From NCBI RefSeq assembly GCF_900103405.1, contig NZ_FNHX01000001.1, forward strand, positions 1 through 64,000: a stretch of DNA of 64,000 nucleotides, given 5' to 3'. A program made the position numbers and the translations under genes. The notes under the pieces are model-generated. The model saw only the letters and a program-made list of their open reading frames with translations, made no database searches and was not told the origin of the DNA. How positions within the stretch are numbered: the stretch's first letter is position 1; each line of letters begins with the position of its first letter. Below, one piece after another: positions 7,299 through 15,997 of the stretch. Source of the stretch: Polaromonas sp. JS666 (lineage in GTDB: Bacteria; Pseudomonadota; Gammaproteobacteria; Burkholderiales; Burkholderiaceae_C).

Positions 7299-8041
7299 CG
7301 CTGGCATCAGCTCCTGCCGATACAGCGTTCACGGGCTTGTGGTGGAACGATGGTGACGCCTTTCGTTCAAGGCTCTTTGACGGCGTCTCGCTCCTGCTTC
7401 CCAGCGGAGAGCAGTTTGTCGTGGATGCCGTGTCGGATTGGCTGCGGCAGGCGCAAAAGCCCGCCGTGTCGCCGGCACTGCGGGATGAAGTGAATCGGTT
7501 TGTTCGCGAGGAAGCGGCCCACCAACGCGCCCACCGGCTTTATAACGACCGGCTGGCCGAGCACGCGCCGGCGCAACGCCTGGAGGAGCGCATTGCGTCG
7601 GCAGTCGGTGAAATCGCATCCAGGAGCCTGGCCACGAGGCTGGCCTTCGCCGCGGCGTTTGAGCAATTGACGGCCTTGCTGTCCGACGAAATTCTGCGCG
7701 CACGCAGCCCGTGGCTGGGACATGGAGCGGCGCCGCAGCTTCGCCTCTGGCGGTGGCATTGCGCGGAAGAAATTGGCCACCGCCATGTCGCGCTTGATGT
7801 GTTGACCGCGGCCCAGGTGAGCCACGGCCGGCGCGTGCTGGCCATGCTCGCCGCGGTGCTCTACCTGGCGATGGACTTGACCGCCTGTCTTGCTGCGTTC
7901 TGCCGGCATGATGTCCGGTCGGGTCGTATTGGCGTTTGGCGCCTGGTCGTGCAAGGCTGCGGGTTTGCCATCCGTGCCACGCCCGGCGTGCTGAGAATGG
8001 GCTGGGGTGGCCTGCGCTATATGGCCGCACCGGCGAGATGA
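7295..8041 (+). CDS. PF10118-type metal-dependent hydrolase family protein
   Basis: A 248-residue protein of the uncharacterised 'predicted metal-dependent hydrolase' family PF10118. The family has a ferritin-like helical core with two His/Glu-rich motifs; here FVREEAAHQRAHRLYNDRL and LWRWHCAEEIGHRHVALDVL are both intact, consistent with a carboxylate/histidine-bridged metal site. The opening LWWNDGDAFRSRLFDGVSLLLPSGE is also typical. The start is taken as GTG 7295, which overlaps the previous stop; an upstream in-frame start would bury 35 codons in the preceding gene. The last four bases overlap the next gene (ATGA). Reaction unknown; a di-iron oxygenase or hydrolase on a product of the acyltransferase is an inference. 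Confidence 0.75.
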   Translation: MTLASAPADTAFTGLWWNDGDAFRSRLFDGVSLLLPSGEQFVVDAVSDWLRQAQKPAVSPALRDEVNRFVREEAAHQRAHRLYNDRLAEHAPAQRLEERIASAVGEIASRSLATRLAFAAAFEQLTALLSDEILRARSPWLGHGAAPQLRLWRWHCAEEIGHRHVALDVLTAAQVSHGRRVLAMLAAVLYLAMDLTACLAAFCRHDVRSGRIGVWRLVVQGCGFAIRATPGVLRMGWGGLRYMAAPAR

Positions 8042-8847
8042 AGATGGATACCTTCATGACACCTCTTGCTGACGCCGCATTTGGTGGCGCCGGTCAGTTA
8101 TGCCGCCATCGGACTCCCGCCGTGTTCAGGGGCCTCGCCGCCAACTGGCCTGCGGTGAAACATTGGACCTTCACGGGCCTTGCCGGGCTGGCACCCGATA
8201 TGCCGGTGCAACTCGTTTCCGGCGATCGGGAGCGAGGGAGCACAAAGTTTGTGGAGTCCACGCTGCGTCTCTATCTCGAATCCCTGCAGGAAGGCGCAGG
8301 CCGCGAAAACCAGTCTCTGTACCTGAAAGAGTTTGACCTGCTCGATGCCATGCCGCGGCTACGGCTTGACCTCATGCATTCAGAAATATTCCCGCCCCGG
8401 TCCATTCGCTCGCTGCAAAGCTGGATTGGACCGGCCGGGGCGCGCACGGGGCTCCACCATGACTACCTCGACAACCTCGCGGTTCAGGTTGTGGGCAGGA
8501 AGCGTTTCCACCTTGTGCGTCCCGGGACGGTGGAGCGATTGGGGGCGGTAGCGGCCAAATACGATTCGTGGGCAAGGCTGTCCAGGATAGGCGCGCTTGA
8601 ACTTGCTGCCCAGGTCGCCCCGCAAGGCGATTTTCTGGCGGTCGACCTGGAACCCGGGGACGTGCTGTACATACCAGCCCGCTGGTGGCACGAGGTGCTC
8701 AACCTGACCCCTTGCATCCTGTTTGGCGGGTTTTACGGGCCGCCCGCACAGGTGCTGGCGCGATGGGCATGGGTGCGGTCACGCGACCTGCTGCACCATG
8801 CCGGGTGGCTGGGGCTCAATGACTGTACCTGTCATCCGGGAAACTGA
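8038..8847 (+). CDS. Cupin-like JmjC-type Fe(II)/2-oxoglutarate oxygenase
   Basis: A 269-residue protein of the cupin_8 (JmjC/FIH-like) family. The iron ligands are visible as HHDYLDN (HxD) near residue 140 and the distal His in ARWWHEVLN near residue 220. RFHLVRPG and LEPGDVLYIPARWWH are classic strand motifs. Such enzymes hydroxylate proteins or small molecules using O2 and 2-oxoglutarate. The start at 8038 is supported by the ATGA overlap with the upstream gene; a longer in-frame version would begin inside that gene. With the GNAT and PF10118 genes it forms a coupled trio, presumably acting on one pathway; the substrate is unknown. Confidence 0.8.
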   Translation: MKMDTFMTPLADAAFGGAGQLCRHRTPAVFRGLAANWPAVKHWTFTGLAGLAPDMPVQLVSGDRERGSTKFVESTLRLYLESLQEGAGRENQSLYLKEFDLLDAMPRLRLDLMHSEIFPPRSIRSLQSWIGPAGARTGLHHDYLDNLAVQVVGRKRFHLVRPGTVERLGAVAAKYDSWARLSRIGALELAAQVAPQGDFLAVDLEPGDVLYIPARWWHEVLNLTPCILFGGFYGPPAQVLARWAWVRSRDLLHHAGWLGLNDCTCHPGN

Positions 8848-9042
8848 TCGGGACAAGCCGTGGCGTGTCATTCCGGCCGCTTTGTCTCATCTTGAGAAAA
8901 CTTCTCGACACTTTGTTTCAGCCAAGGGTTTTTACCGGGATACCCCCTTGCGCCCGGTCGTAGCATGACTCGCGCAAGGCCTTGGGGTAGTAGCTGACTG
9001 ACTTTTGGGGGCCCTGCCATATTCCAACAAAGGGGACTCCAG

Positions 9043-9507
9043 ATGACAACCAAACTCAACGTGAACGGCCGGGCCGTTTCCGTCAATGCCGAACCCGACA
9101 CACCCCTGCTGTGGGTGATACGCGATGAGCTGGGCATGACCGGCACCAAGTTCGGCTGCGGCGCGGCGCTGTGCGGCGCCTGCACCGTGCACCTCAACGG
9201 CCAGCCGGTGCGCTCCTGCCAGACGCCGCTGTCGGCGGCGGCGGGGCAGAAGGTGGCGACGATTGAAAGCCTGTCGCGCAACAACACGCACCCCTTGCAG
9301 GTGGCGTGGATCAAGCATGACGTGCCGCAGTGCGGCTACTGCCAGTCGGGCCAGCTGATGAGCGCGGCGGCCCTGCTCACGGCCAACAAGAACCCGAGCG
9401 ACGCCGACATCGACGCCGCGATGAGCGGCAACATCTGCCGCTGCGGCACCTACCCGCGCATCAAGGCGGCGATCAAGGATGCCGCTTCCAGCCTGCGCAA
9501 AGCCTGA
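9043..9507 (+). CDS. [2Fe-2S] subunit of molybdenum hydroxylase (IorA-like)
   Basis: A 154-residue iron-sulfur subunit of the xanthine-oxidase family, most like isoquinoline 1-oxidoreductase alpha subunit. It has an N-terminal plant-ferredoxin-type cluster ([16 protein letters not shown] with a further Cys in RSCQTPL) and a C-terminal helical cluster domain (CGYCQSG and [11 protein letters not shown]). It passes electrons from the molybdenum subunit encoded next, 11 bases downstream. No separate FAD subunit is present, as expected for the two-subunit IorAB-type enzymes that donate to cytochromes. A good ribosome binding site (AAAGGGGACTCC) precedes the ATG. Confidence 0.88.
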   Translation: MTTKLNVNGRAVSVNAEPDTPLLWVIRDELGMTGTKFGCGAALCGACTVHLNGQPVRSCQTPLSAAAGQKVATIESLSRNNTHPLQVAWIKHDVPQCGYCQSGQLMSAAALLTANKNPSDADIDAAMSGNICRCGTYPRIKAAIKDAASSLRKA

Positions 9508-9518
9508 GGAGAACCATC

Positions 9519-11669
9519 ATGACCACCACCTCACTGATTTCTCCGAACCGCCGCACTTTCCTCAAGACCTCGTCGGCCCTGACCGTCGCAGGCAGCGGGC
9601 TGATGCTGGGCGTCACGCTGGGCGTCCCCTCGGCCGCGCAGGCGGCGGGCACGCTTTACACCCCGAATGCCTGGGTGCACATCGCCGACGACAACACCAT
9701 CACCCTGATCTCGGCGCGCTCCGAGATGGGGCAGGGCGTCTACACCTCCATGCCCATGCTGATCGCCGAGGAGCTCAATGTCGACATCCGCAAGGTCAAG
9801 GTCGCGATCGCGCCGCCGGGCAAGGTCTACACCAATGCCCTGCTGGGCGCGCAAATCACCGGTGGCTCGACCTCGGTGCGCGACGGCTGGGAAAAGCTGC
9901 GCATTGCCGGTGCCCAGGTGCGCAGCATGCTGGTCTCCGCGGCGGCGGCCAAATGGAATGTCGATGCCGCCACGCTCAAGGCCGAAAACGGCATGGTCAT
10001 AGGCCCGAATGGCAAGAAGGCCACTTATGGTTCGCTGGCCGAGGCGGCTTCCAAGCTGCCGGTGCCCGAGAAAGTGGCGCTCAAGGACCCGAAGGACTTC
10101 ACCGTGATCGGCAAGCCCACCAGGCGGCTGGACACGCCGATGAAGGTCAACGGCACGGCCGAGTTCGGCATCGACGTGAAGCTGCCCGGCATGGTGTATG
10201 CCAGCCTGCAGCAATGCCCGGTGATTGGCGGCAAGGTCACCAGCTTTGACGCCGCCAAGGCCAAGGCCATGCCTGGCGTGATTGACGTGGTGCAGATTCC
10301 CGACGGCGTGGCGGTGGTCGCCGACAGCTACTGGCATGCTTTCAAGGCGCGCCAGGCGCTGGCAGTGCAGTGGGACGAGGGCCCGGTCGCGGCCATCAGC
10401 AATGCCAGCATGCTCGACGGCATACGCAAGGCGGCCGACAGCGGCAAGGCGATTCCCATCGTGGCGCCCAAGGGTGACGCCGCCGGCGCCATGAAAGGCG
10501 CGGCCAAGACACTGAAGGCCGAGTATGTCTCGCCGCTGCTGGCGCATGCCACGCTGGAGCCCATGAACTTCACGGCCGACTACAGGAACGGCAAAATCCT
10601 GCTGATAGGCCCGACGCAGTTCCAGCAGGGCGCCGAAGGCAGTGTGGCCGCGGCGCTGGGCATCAAGCCCGAGGACATCACGCTGAAAACCACCTTCCTG
10701 GGCGGCGGCTTCGGCCGGCGGCTGGAGCTGGACTTCATCGTGCAGGCGGCGCAGATTTCCAAGGCCGTGGGCAAGCCGGTCAAGCTGCTATGGAGCCGCG
10801 AGGACGACACCACACACGACTTCTACCGGCCCATGGCGGTCAACCAGCTCTCGGCCGGCCTGGGGGCCGACGGCAAGCCGGTGGCGCTCAATTTCAAGGT
10901 GACCTCGCAGTCCATCACGCAGCGCGCCTTCGGCCTGCCCAAGGACACGCTGGACCCGTTTATGGCCGAGGCCGGCGTCATGCCTTACGACATCCCGAAC
11001 ACGCAGTACGACCTGGTGATCCACGACAGCGGGCTGCGCGTGGGCTACTGGCGCTCGGTGAGCCATGCGCTCAATGCCTTTGCCAACGAGAGTTTTGTCG
11101 ACGAAATGGCGCTGGCCGCAGGCAAGGACCCGTATGCCTACCGCATGTCGCTGCTGGAAAAGCAGCCGCGTTTTGCCAATGTGCTCAAACTCGCGGCCGA
11201 CAAGTCCGGCTGGGGCACGCCGGCGCCAGCCGGCCGCAGCCGCGGCATCGCGCTGATGGAGGGCTACGACACCTATATGGCCCAGGTGGCCGAGGTGTCG
11301 GTCAAGGACAACCAGGTCACGGTGCACAAGATCACGGTGGTGGCCGACCTGGGCCGCATGGTCAACCCCGACACGGTGCAGGCGCAGATCCAGTCCAGCG
11401 TCATCTTCGGCCTGTCGGCGGCGCTGAACAACCAGATCACGCTGGACAAGGGCCGGGTGCAGCAGACCAATTTTGGTGACTACCCGGTGCTGCGCATGAA
11501 CGAGTCGCCGGTGATGGACATCACCGTGGTGCCCAGCACCGAAAAGCCCGGCGGCATCGGCGAGCCGGCGACCGCGCTGGTGGCTCCCGCAGTGGCCAAC
11601 GCGGTGTTCGCGGCCACCGGCAAGCGGGTGCGCACGCTGCCGCTGAACGACAACCTGGCCAAGGCCTGA
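9519..11669 (+). CDS. Molybdopterin-binding subunit of aldehyde/N-heterocycle oxidoreductase (IorB-like)
   Basis: A 716-residue molybdopterin-cytosine-dinucleotide subunit. A twin-arginine signal (NRRTFLKTSSALTVAGSG) and AQA-A cleavage region show export of the folded enzyme to the periplasm, presumably with the small subunit as hitchhiker. Family motifs include SEMGQGVYTSMPMLIAEEL, GGSTSVRDGWEKLR, FLGGGFGRRLELDF, and the late GGIGEPATALVAPAVANAVF containing the active-site Glu. The ATG at 9519 is chosen because it directly gives the Tat signal and follows GAGGAGAACC; a 63-codon upstream extension would overlap the small-subunit gene. Substrate (aldehyde, isoquinoline or similar) is undetermined. 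Confidence 0.88.
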   Translation: MTTTSLISPNRRTFLKTSSALTVAGSGLMLGVTLGVPSAAQAAGTLYTPNAWVHIADDNTITLISARSEMGQGVYTSMPMLIAEELNVDIRKVKVAIAPPGKVYTNALLGAQITGGSTSVRDGWEKLRIAGAQVRSMLVSAAAAKWNVDAATLKAENGMVIGPNGKKATYGSLAEAASKLPVPEKVALKDPKDFTVIGKPTRRLDTPMKVNGTAEFGIDVKLPGMVYASLQQCPVIGGKVTSFDAAKAKAMPGVIDVVQIPDGVAVVADSYWHAFKARQALAVQWDEGPVAAISNASMLDGIRKAADSGKAIPIVAPKGDAAGAMKGAAKTLKAEYVSPLLAHATLEPMNFTADYRNGKILLIGPTQFQQGAEGSVAAALGIKPEDITLKTTFLGGGFGRRLELDFIVQAAQISKAVGKPVKLLWSREDDTTHDFYRPMAVNQLSAGLGADGKPVALNFKVTSQSITQRAFGLPKDTLDPFMAEAGVMPYDIPNTQYDLVIHDSGLRVGYWRSVSHALNAFANESFVDEMALAAGKDPYAYRMSLLEKQPRFANVLKLAADKSGWGTPAPAGRSRGIALMEGYDTYMAQVAEVSVKDNQVTVHKITVVADLGRMVNPDTVQAQIQSSVIFGLSAALNNQITLDKGRVQQTNFGDYPVLRMNESPVMDITVVPSTEKPGGIGEPATALVAPAVANAVFAATGKRVRTLPLNDNLAKA

Positions 11670-11732
11670 GGCGCTGATGAGAAAAAGCCCAGGCCGCAGC
11701 GGGAAATGCCCCGGGCTGCTAGCATTTGCCGC

Positions 11733-12782
11733 ATGGACAACATAGACCTCGAAGTTCTGAAAACCTCCTCGCAGTGGCTGGCCGCGGGCCTGCGCTGCGA
11801 GCTGGTCACCGTGCTCAAGACCTGGGGCTCCAGCCCGCGGCCCGAAGGCTCCATGCTGGCGATCTGCGAAGACGGCCGGGTGGTGGGTTCGGTTTCGGGC
11901 GGCTGCATTGAAGACGACATGATTGACCGGGCGCGCCGCGAAGGCCTGGACCGCGCGCGGCCGGCCATCGTGACCTATGGCGTCTCGGCCGACGAGGCAC
12001 GCCGTTTCGGCCTGCCTTGCGGCGGCACCATAGAGCTGGCCATGGAGCCGCTGTCGGCGGCCAGCCAGGTGGACGAGCTGCTGCGGCGCCTGCAGGCCGG
12101 CGAGCTGGTGGCGCGCCGGCTGGATTTGCACAGCGGCGCCGTCACGCTGGGCACGGCCCAGCCCAGCCAGTCCATGCAGGTGTCCGAAGCCGCGCTGGTG
12201 ACCCTGCACGGCCCGCGCTGGCGTTTGCTGATCATTGGCGCGGGGCAGCTGTCGCGTTTTGTGGCCCAGATTGCCCAGGGCATGGACTACGCCGTGACGG
12301 TCTGCGACCCGCGCGAGGAATACCGTGACAGCTGGCAGGTCGACGGCGTGGAGCTGGCCACCGGCATGCCCGACGACGTGGTGCAGGCCATGAAGCTGGA
12401 CGCGCGCTGTGCGGTGATCGCGCTCACGCACGACCCCAAGCTGGACGACCTGGCGTTGATGGAGGCGCTGCGCTCGCCGGCTTTTTATGTCGGGGCGATC
12501 GGCTCGCGGCTGAATAACCAGCGGCGCCGCGAACGCCTGGCCGAGCACTTTGACATGACGCCGCAAGAACTGGCCAGGCTGCACGGCCCCATAGGCCTTT
12601 ACATCGGCAGCAAGACGCCGCCCGAGATCGCGATTTCCATCCTGGCCGAACTCACGGCGGTGAAGAACCAGGTGGCCTTGCCGCGCGCTGTGGGCATCGC
12701 TGAGGCCAAGGCGCAAGCCGGCCTGGTGCCCACGGGCGAGGTGTGTGAACTGCCCGTGCCGGCCGGCAAGCCTGACGCCTAA
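11733..12782 (+). CDS. XdhC/CoxI-family molybdenum-cofactor maturation factor
   Basis: A 349-residue XdhC-family protein, which binds molybdenum cofactor and promotes its sulfuration and insertion into hydroxylases. It has an N-terminal XdhC/CoxI domain (VTVLKTWGSSPRPEGSML, VVGSVSGGCIEDDM) and a C-terminal Rossmann domain (LLIIGAGQLSRFVAQIA, GAIGSRLNNQRRRERL, GLYIGSKTPPEIAISILAEL). Its position directly after the molybdenum subunit fits a dedicated role in maturing that enzyme. The start at 11733 gives a normal family N-terminus; an in-frame ATG at 11706 would add nine residues and cannot be excluded. The gene ends three bases from the convergent glycosyltransferase gene. Confidence 0.85.
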   Translation: MDNIDLEVLKTSSQWLAAGLRCELVTVLKTWGSSPRPEGSMLAICEDGRVVGSVSGGCIEDDMIDRARREGLDRARPAIVTYGVSADEARRFGLPCGGTIELAMEPLSAASQVDELLRRLQAGELVARRLDLHSGAVTLGTAQPSQSMQVSEAALVTLHGPRWRLLIIGAGQLSRFVAQIAQGMDYAVTVCDPREEYRDSWQVDGVELATGMPDDVVQAMKLDARCAVIALTHDPKLDDLALMEALRSPAFYVGAIGSRLNNQRRRERLAEHFDMTPQELARLHGPIGLYIGSKTPPEIAISILAELTAVKNQVALPRAVGIAEAKAQAGLVPTGEVCELPVPAGKPDA

Positions 12783-12785
12783 GCC

Positions 12786-14918
12786 CTAAGCGGCGGCCAC
12801 GTCAAAGGCCGCGGGCGGCAGCCCGGCGCGTGAGCGCTCGGCCATCACGGCCCAGGCCGATTCCCATTCCCGAACGCGAGCCGGCAGGTCAAACAGCGGC
12901 GCCACAGCCTTGCCCGCCTGCAGGTGTTGCCGCAGCTGTTGCAGGGCTTGCGGGTCGCGCCCCAGGCGCAGGGCTTCGGCCACATAAGCCGGCCGGCTTT
13001 CCATCACGCATTGCGGCAAACCGGCCGCGCGAATGATGCTGCCGCCCAGGCGCGAAGCCATGCTCTCGCCGGCGCAGCTCAGGGCCGGAACCCCCATGCG
13101 CAAGGCGTCTTCCAGGCCCAGGTTGGCGTTAAAGCGCAGGGTGTCCAGGAACAGGTCGGCGTGCCGGAGGCAGGCCAGGGACTGGGCGCGTGTGAGCCTG
13201 TGGGTAAAGATGAGGCGGCTTTCATGCACGCCGGCGGCATTGGCCTCGCGCACCAGGTTGGCGGCGATGGCCAGGCTGTAGGCGGGCAGCCACAGCACCG
13301 CGTCGGGCAGCGAGCGCAGGATTTTCATCCAGGCGGCGAAGCTGGCAGGGTCCAGCATGACCGAGGGCACGGTGGCGCACAGCACCAGCGCGTCGGCCGG
13401 CAGGCCGGCCTGCTCGCGGCTGTCCCAGCCGGGTTCCGGCGTTTCGTCATGGGCGGCCAGCCAGCAGCTGTGCGGCAGGCGCACGACGGCGCCGTAGGGC
13501 GCGAGGTCCAGCCCGTCGGGGTGCACAAAACGGTCGGACATGTTGTAGTCGCAGGGCCGCGGCGGATTGTGGCGGTGCCAGGTGAGCTGGCGCAGCTGCA
13601 CGGGCGCAACGCGCAGTTCGGGTATCTCGGGCCGGCACCAGGCGGTGTCGAAGCTCATGTCGACAAACACGTCGAGCTGGTCCAGGCGCATGCGGCCGGC
13701 CGCTTCCACGTCCGACATATGGGCGATTTCGGTGACGCTGGCGGCATGCGGCTTGAGTATCTCGGCGTGTTCGGGCTCGGGGTGCCGCGTGGGCGAATAG
13801 ATATGGATGGCAAAGCGGCCGCCGTCGTGCAGCGCGAGCTGGCGTTTGAGCGCATGGGCATGGCGCTCGTCGCGCAGGCTTTGCACCGCCATGCCGACCT
13901 GGATGCGCCCATCGTGCCGGCCCACCCGCGCGGCGCGGCGCGTGAAGGGCGGCAGGGCTGTTTTCAGGCCTTCGCTGATTTTCGCGACCGAGACATTGCG
14001 CACCTGGGCGAGTTCGTTCTCGTCCATGTCCAGCATCAGGCCGTAGAACTGCGCGTCACGCCAGTCGCGGCGCCGGCCGGTGCGCAGGCATTCGTCCAGC
14101 ATCTGCCGCAGCGTGGCAGTGAGGCGTTCGTTCTCCCGCCAGTCGCAAACCGTCATGGCCTCGTAGACCTGGCCGCAGTAAAGCTGCCGGGCGTCGGGAA
14201 GTTCGTCCTGCGGCAGGCGCAGCTTGTGGTCCAGGTAGGCTGGCGCGATGGTTCGGCCCAGGAAGTCGCGGAAGTAGGCCAGCGTGTCGGCGTCAAAGCG
14301 CAGGCTGGCTTCGCGGGATTGGTCGAAGTCGCCATTGAAGGCCAGCACGGCCGCGCCGCGTATGCGTATGTCCAGGTCGTGCGGAAAGCGCAGGGCCGCC
14401 GCTTCGAGCGCGGCCACCGCCTCGGTGTAGCGCCGGGCGCCGCACAGGTAGTCGCTGAGGTTGACGTGGTAGGGCGCGTGGCCGGGGTCCTGCGCCAGGC
14501 ATTTGCGGGCGCAGTCGATCGCTGCCTCCCACTGGCCCTGCGCGGCGGCCATCAGCCCGACGTTGTTGAGGGCGCGCGCATGCGATGGGTCCAGCGCCAG
14601 TGCGCGCTGGTAGGCCATGCCGGCGCGCGCCAGGTCACCGCAGCTTTCGGCGGCGATGGCCAGGTTGGCCGCGCCGTCGGCGGTCTGCAGCAGCGCGGCT
14701 TCCACCGAGAGCAGCGCCTTGTAGGCGGCCACGGGCCTGGAAAGCGCGGACAGCAGCGTGGCGCAGGCCGAGGCGGCGTTGACGTCCTCGGGCGCCAGCG
14801 CCAGGGCGTGTTCAAAGGCGATCAGGGCCTGCTCGAGCCGGCCCTCGGCATGCAGCTGCGCGCCGCGCTGCATCCAGCCTGGGCTGTCCTGCGGAATGTC
14901 CGGGGGCGTGTTGTGCAT
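12786..14918 (-). CDS. TPR-containing GT41/SPINDLY-like glycosyltransferase, divergent
   Basis: A 710-residue protein. Residues 10-200 contain about five TPR units (for example AFEHALALAPEDVNAASACA, AYQRALALDPSHARALNNVG). The rest is related to the C-terminal catalytic part of O-GlcNAc transferases: LDQLDVFVDMSFDTAW, APVQLRQLTW, then LIFTHRLTRAQSLACLRHADLFLDT and LRMGVPALSCAGESMASRLGGSIIRAAGLP. The family's usual GYPGTTG and FNGGTTTCEAL motifs are replaced by WHRHNPP and FNANLGLEDAL, so sugar or donor specificity may differ, or activity may be lost. The divergent neighbour, 62 bases away, is another glycosyltransferase, suggesting a shared surface or protein glycosylation task. Confidence 0.75.
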   Translation of the reverse strand: MHNTPPDIPQDSPGWMQRGAQLHAEGRLEQALIAFEHALALAPEDVNAASACATLLSALSRPVAAYKALLSVEAALLQTADGAANLAIAAESCGDLARAGMAYQRALALDPSHARALNNVGLMAAAQGQWEAAIDCARKCLAQDPGHAPYHVNLSDYLCGARRYTEAVAALEAAALRFPHDLDIRIRGAAVLAFNGDFDQSREASLRFDADTLAYFRDFLGRTIAPAYLDHKLRLPQDELPDARQLYCGQVYEAMTVCDWRENERLTATLRQMLDECLRTGRRRDWRDAQFYGLMLDMDENELAQVRNVSVAKISEGLKTALPPFTRRAARVGRHDGRIQVGMAVQSLRDERHAHALKRQLALHDGGRFAIHIYSPTRHPEPEHAEILKPHAASVTEIAHMSDVEAAGRMRLDQLDVFVDMSFDTAWCRPEIPELRVAPVQLRQLTWHRHNPPRPCDYNMSDRFVHPDGLDLAPYGAVVRLPHSCWLAAHDETPEPGWDSREQAGLPADALVLCATVPSVMLDPASFAAWMKILRSLPDAVLWLPAYSLAIAANLVREANAAGVHESRLIFTHRLTRAQSLACLRHADLFLDTLRFNANLGLEDALRMGVPALSCAGESMASRLGGSIIRAAGLPQCVMESRPAYVAEALRLGRDPQALQQLRQHLQAGKAVAPLFDLPARVREWESAWAVMAERSRAGLPPAAFDVAAA

Positions 14919-14980
14919 AGCCCGGATTATGTGGCAGCGGCCTCATATCAACGGGGGATCGCAGGGATAATCGGCGCAGC

Positions 14981-15997
14981 ATGAATGCTCCCCCCGCACA
15001 GCCCACCACCCTGCACCTGCTCGGGCGTTTCAGCGAGGCCTTTACCGGCGCGGAACGCGAGCTGCTGGACATACGCCGCCTGCTGGAGGGGCGCCGGCCG
15101 GTCAAGCTCTGGTCCGACGTGCCGCCGCATCCCAGCTACGCGGGGCTGGGCATCGCGACCATACAGCCTTTTGCCCAGCAGTTCCCCCGCGGCGGCACCC
15201 TGCTGATCGCCGGCGTGCACATGCGGCCCGGCATCTGGCTCAAGTACGCCGGCTTCGAAAAAATCATCCTGTTCTACAACCTGGCCAACCATGGGCAGCT
15301 GTTTGCCGCGATGGAAGCCTTGCGCGACAGCACGGGCCTGGACCCGGAACTGGTGTTCGTCTCCAGAATGCTGCAGCTCAGCGTGGGCCTGCCCGGCCGC
15401 ATTGCGCGCAGCCTGATGGACTTGCAGCCCTTTCTCGCGGTGGCGGATGAGCGCTTTGCGCGGGCAGCGGGCCGGCCTTTTACCGTGGGCCGCGTCAGCC
15501 GCGACGCGCCGGACAAACACCACCCGGAGGACCCGGCGCTCTACCGCATGCTGGCCAGCCGCGGCCTCAAGGTGCGCATCATGGGGGGAACCTGCCTGGC
15601 GGCCGCGCTGCAAGGCGTCGAGGGTGTGGAACTGCTGCCGGCCGGCGCCGAAAGCGCGGCCGATTTTTACCGTTCGCTTGACGCCTTTTTCTACCGCACG
15701 GGCGCTTCCACGGAGGCCTACGGCCGGGTGGTGGTGGAGGCCATGGCGGCCGGGCTGCCGGTGGCGGCCCATGCCCGCGGCGGTTATGCCGAAGTCATGG
15801 AGCATGAGGTGTCCGGCCTGCTGGTGCAGTCCCAGGAGGAGGCGTATGACGCGGTGATGCGGCTGGCGGGCGACGCCGGGCTGTGCCGGCGGATGGGCGA
15901 GGCGGGCAGGGTGCGGGCGCTGGCCGTGCATGGCCCGGAGGCCACGCAGCGCGAGATGGCTTTTTACCTGGGATCCGCAGCGGCTTCGGCTTCTTAA
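14981..15997 (+). CDS. GT4-like (GT-B fold) glycosyltransferase
   Basis: A 338-residue protein whose C-terminal half carries a glycosyl-transferase group 1 signature: FTVGRVSRDAPDKHHPED entry, LKVRIMGGT, and the donor-binding ExxxE segment in TEAYGRVVVEAMAAGLPVAAHARGGYAEV. The N-terminal acceptor half is short and compact, with no membrane segment, so it is probably cytoplasmic. It is divergent from the TPR glycosyltransferase gene and shares a 62-base intergenic promoter region with it. Its stop shares a TTAA with the convergent FecR-type gene (15994-15997). Confidence 0.8.
   Translation: MNAPPAQPTTLHLLGRFSEAFTGAERELLDIRRLLEGRRPVKLWSDVPPHPSYAGLGIATIQPFAQQFPRGGTLLIAGVHMRPGIWLKYAGFEKIILFYNLANHGQLFAAMEALRDSTGLDPELVFVSRMLQLSVGLPGRIARSLMDLQPFLAVADERFARAAGRPFTVGRVSRDAPDKHHPEDPALYRMLASRGLKVRIMGGTCLAAALQGVEGVELLPAGAESAADFYRSLDAFFYRTGASTEAYGRVVVEAMAAGLPVAAHARGGYAEVMEHEVSGLLVQSQEEAYDAVMRLAGDAGLCRRMGEAGRVRALAVHGPEATQREMAFYLGSAAASAS

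Noticed and set aside
10788..12716. 642-codon minus-strand frame across the molybdenum subunit and xdhC
   Set aside because: Spans two recognised genes on the other strand; composition typical of antisense reading.
12924..14984. 686-codon plus-strand frame opposite the TPR glycosyltransferase
   Set aside because: Gly/Val/Gln/His-rich shadow; the minus strand has TPR and GT41-like motifs.
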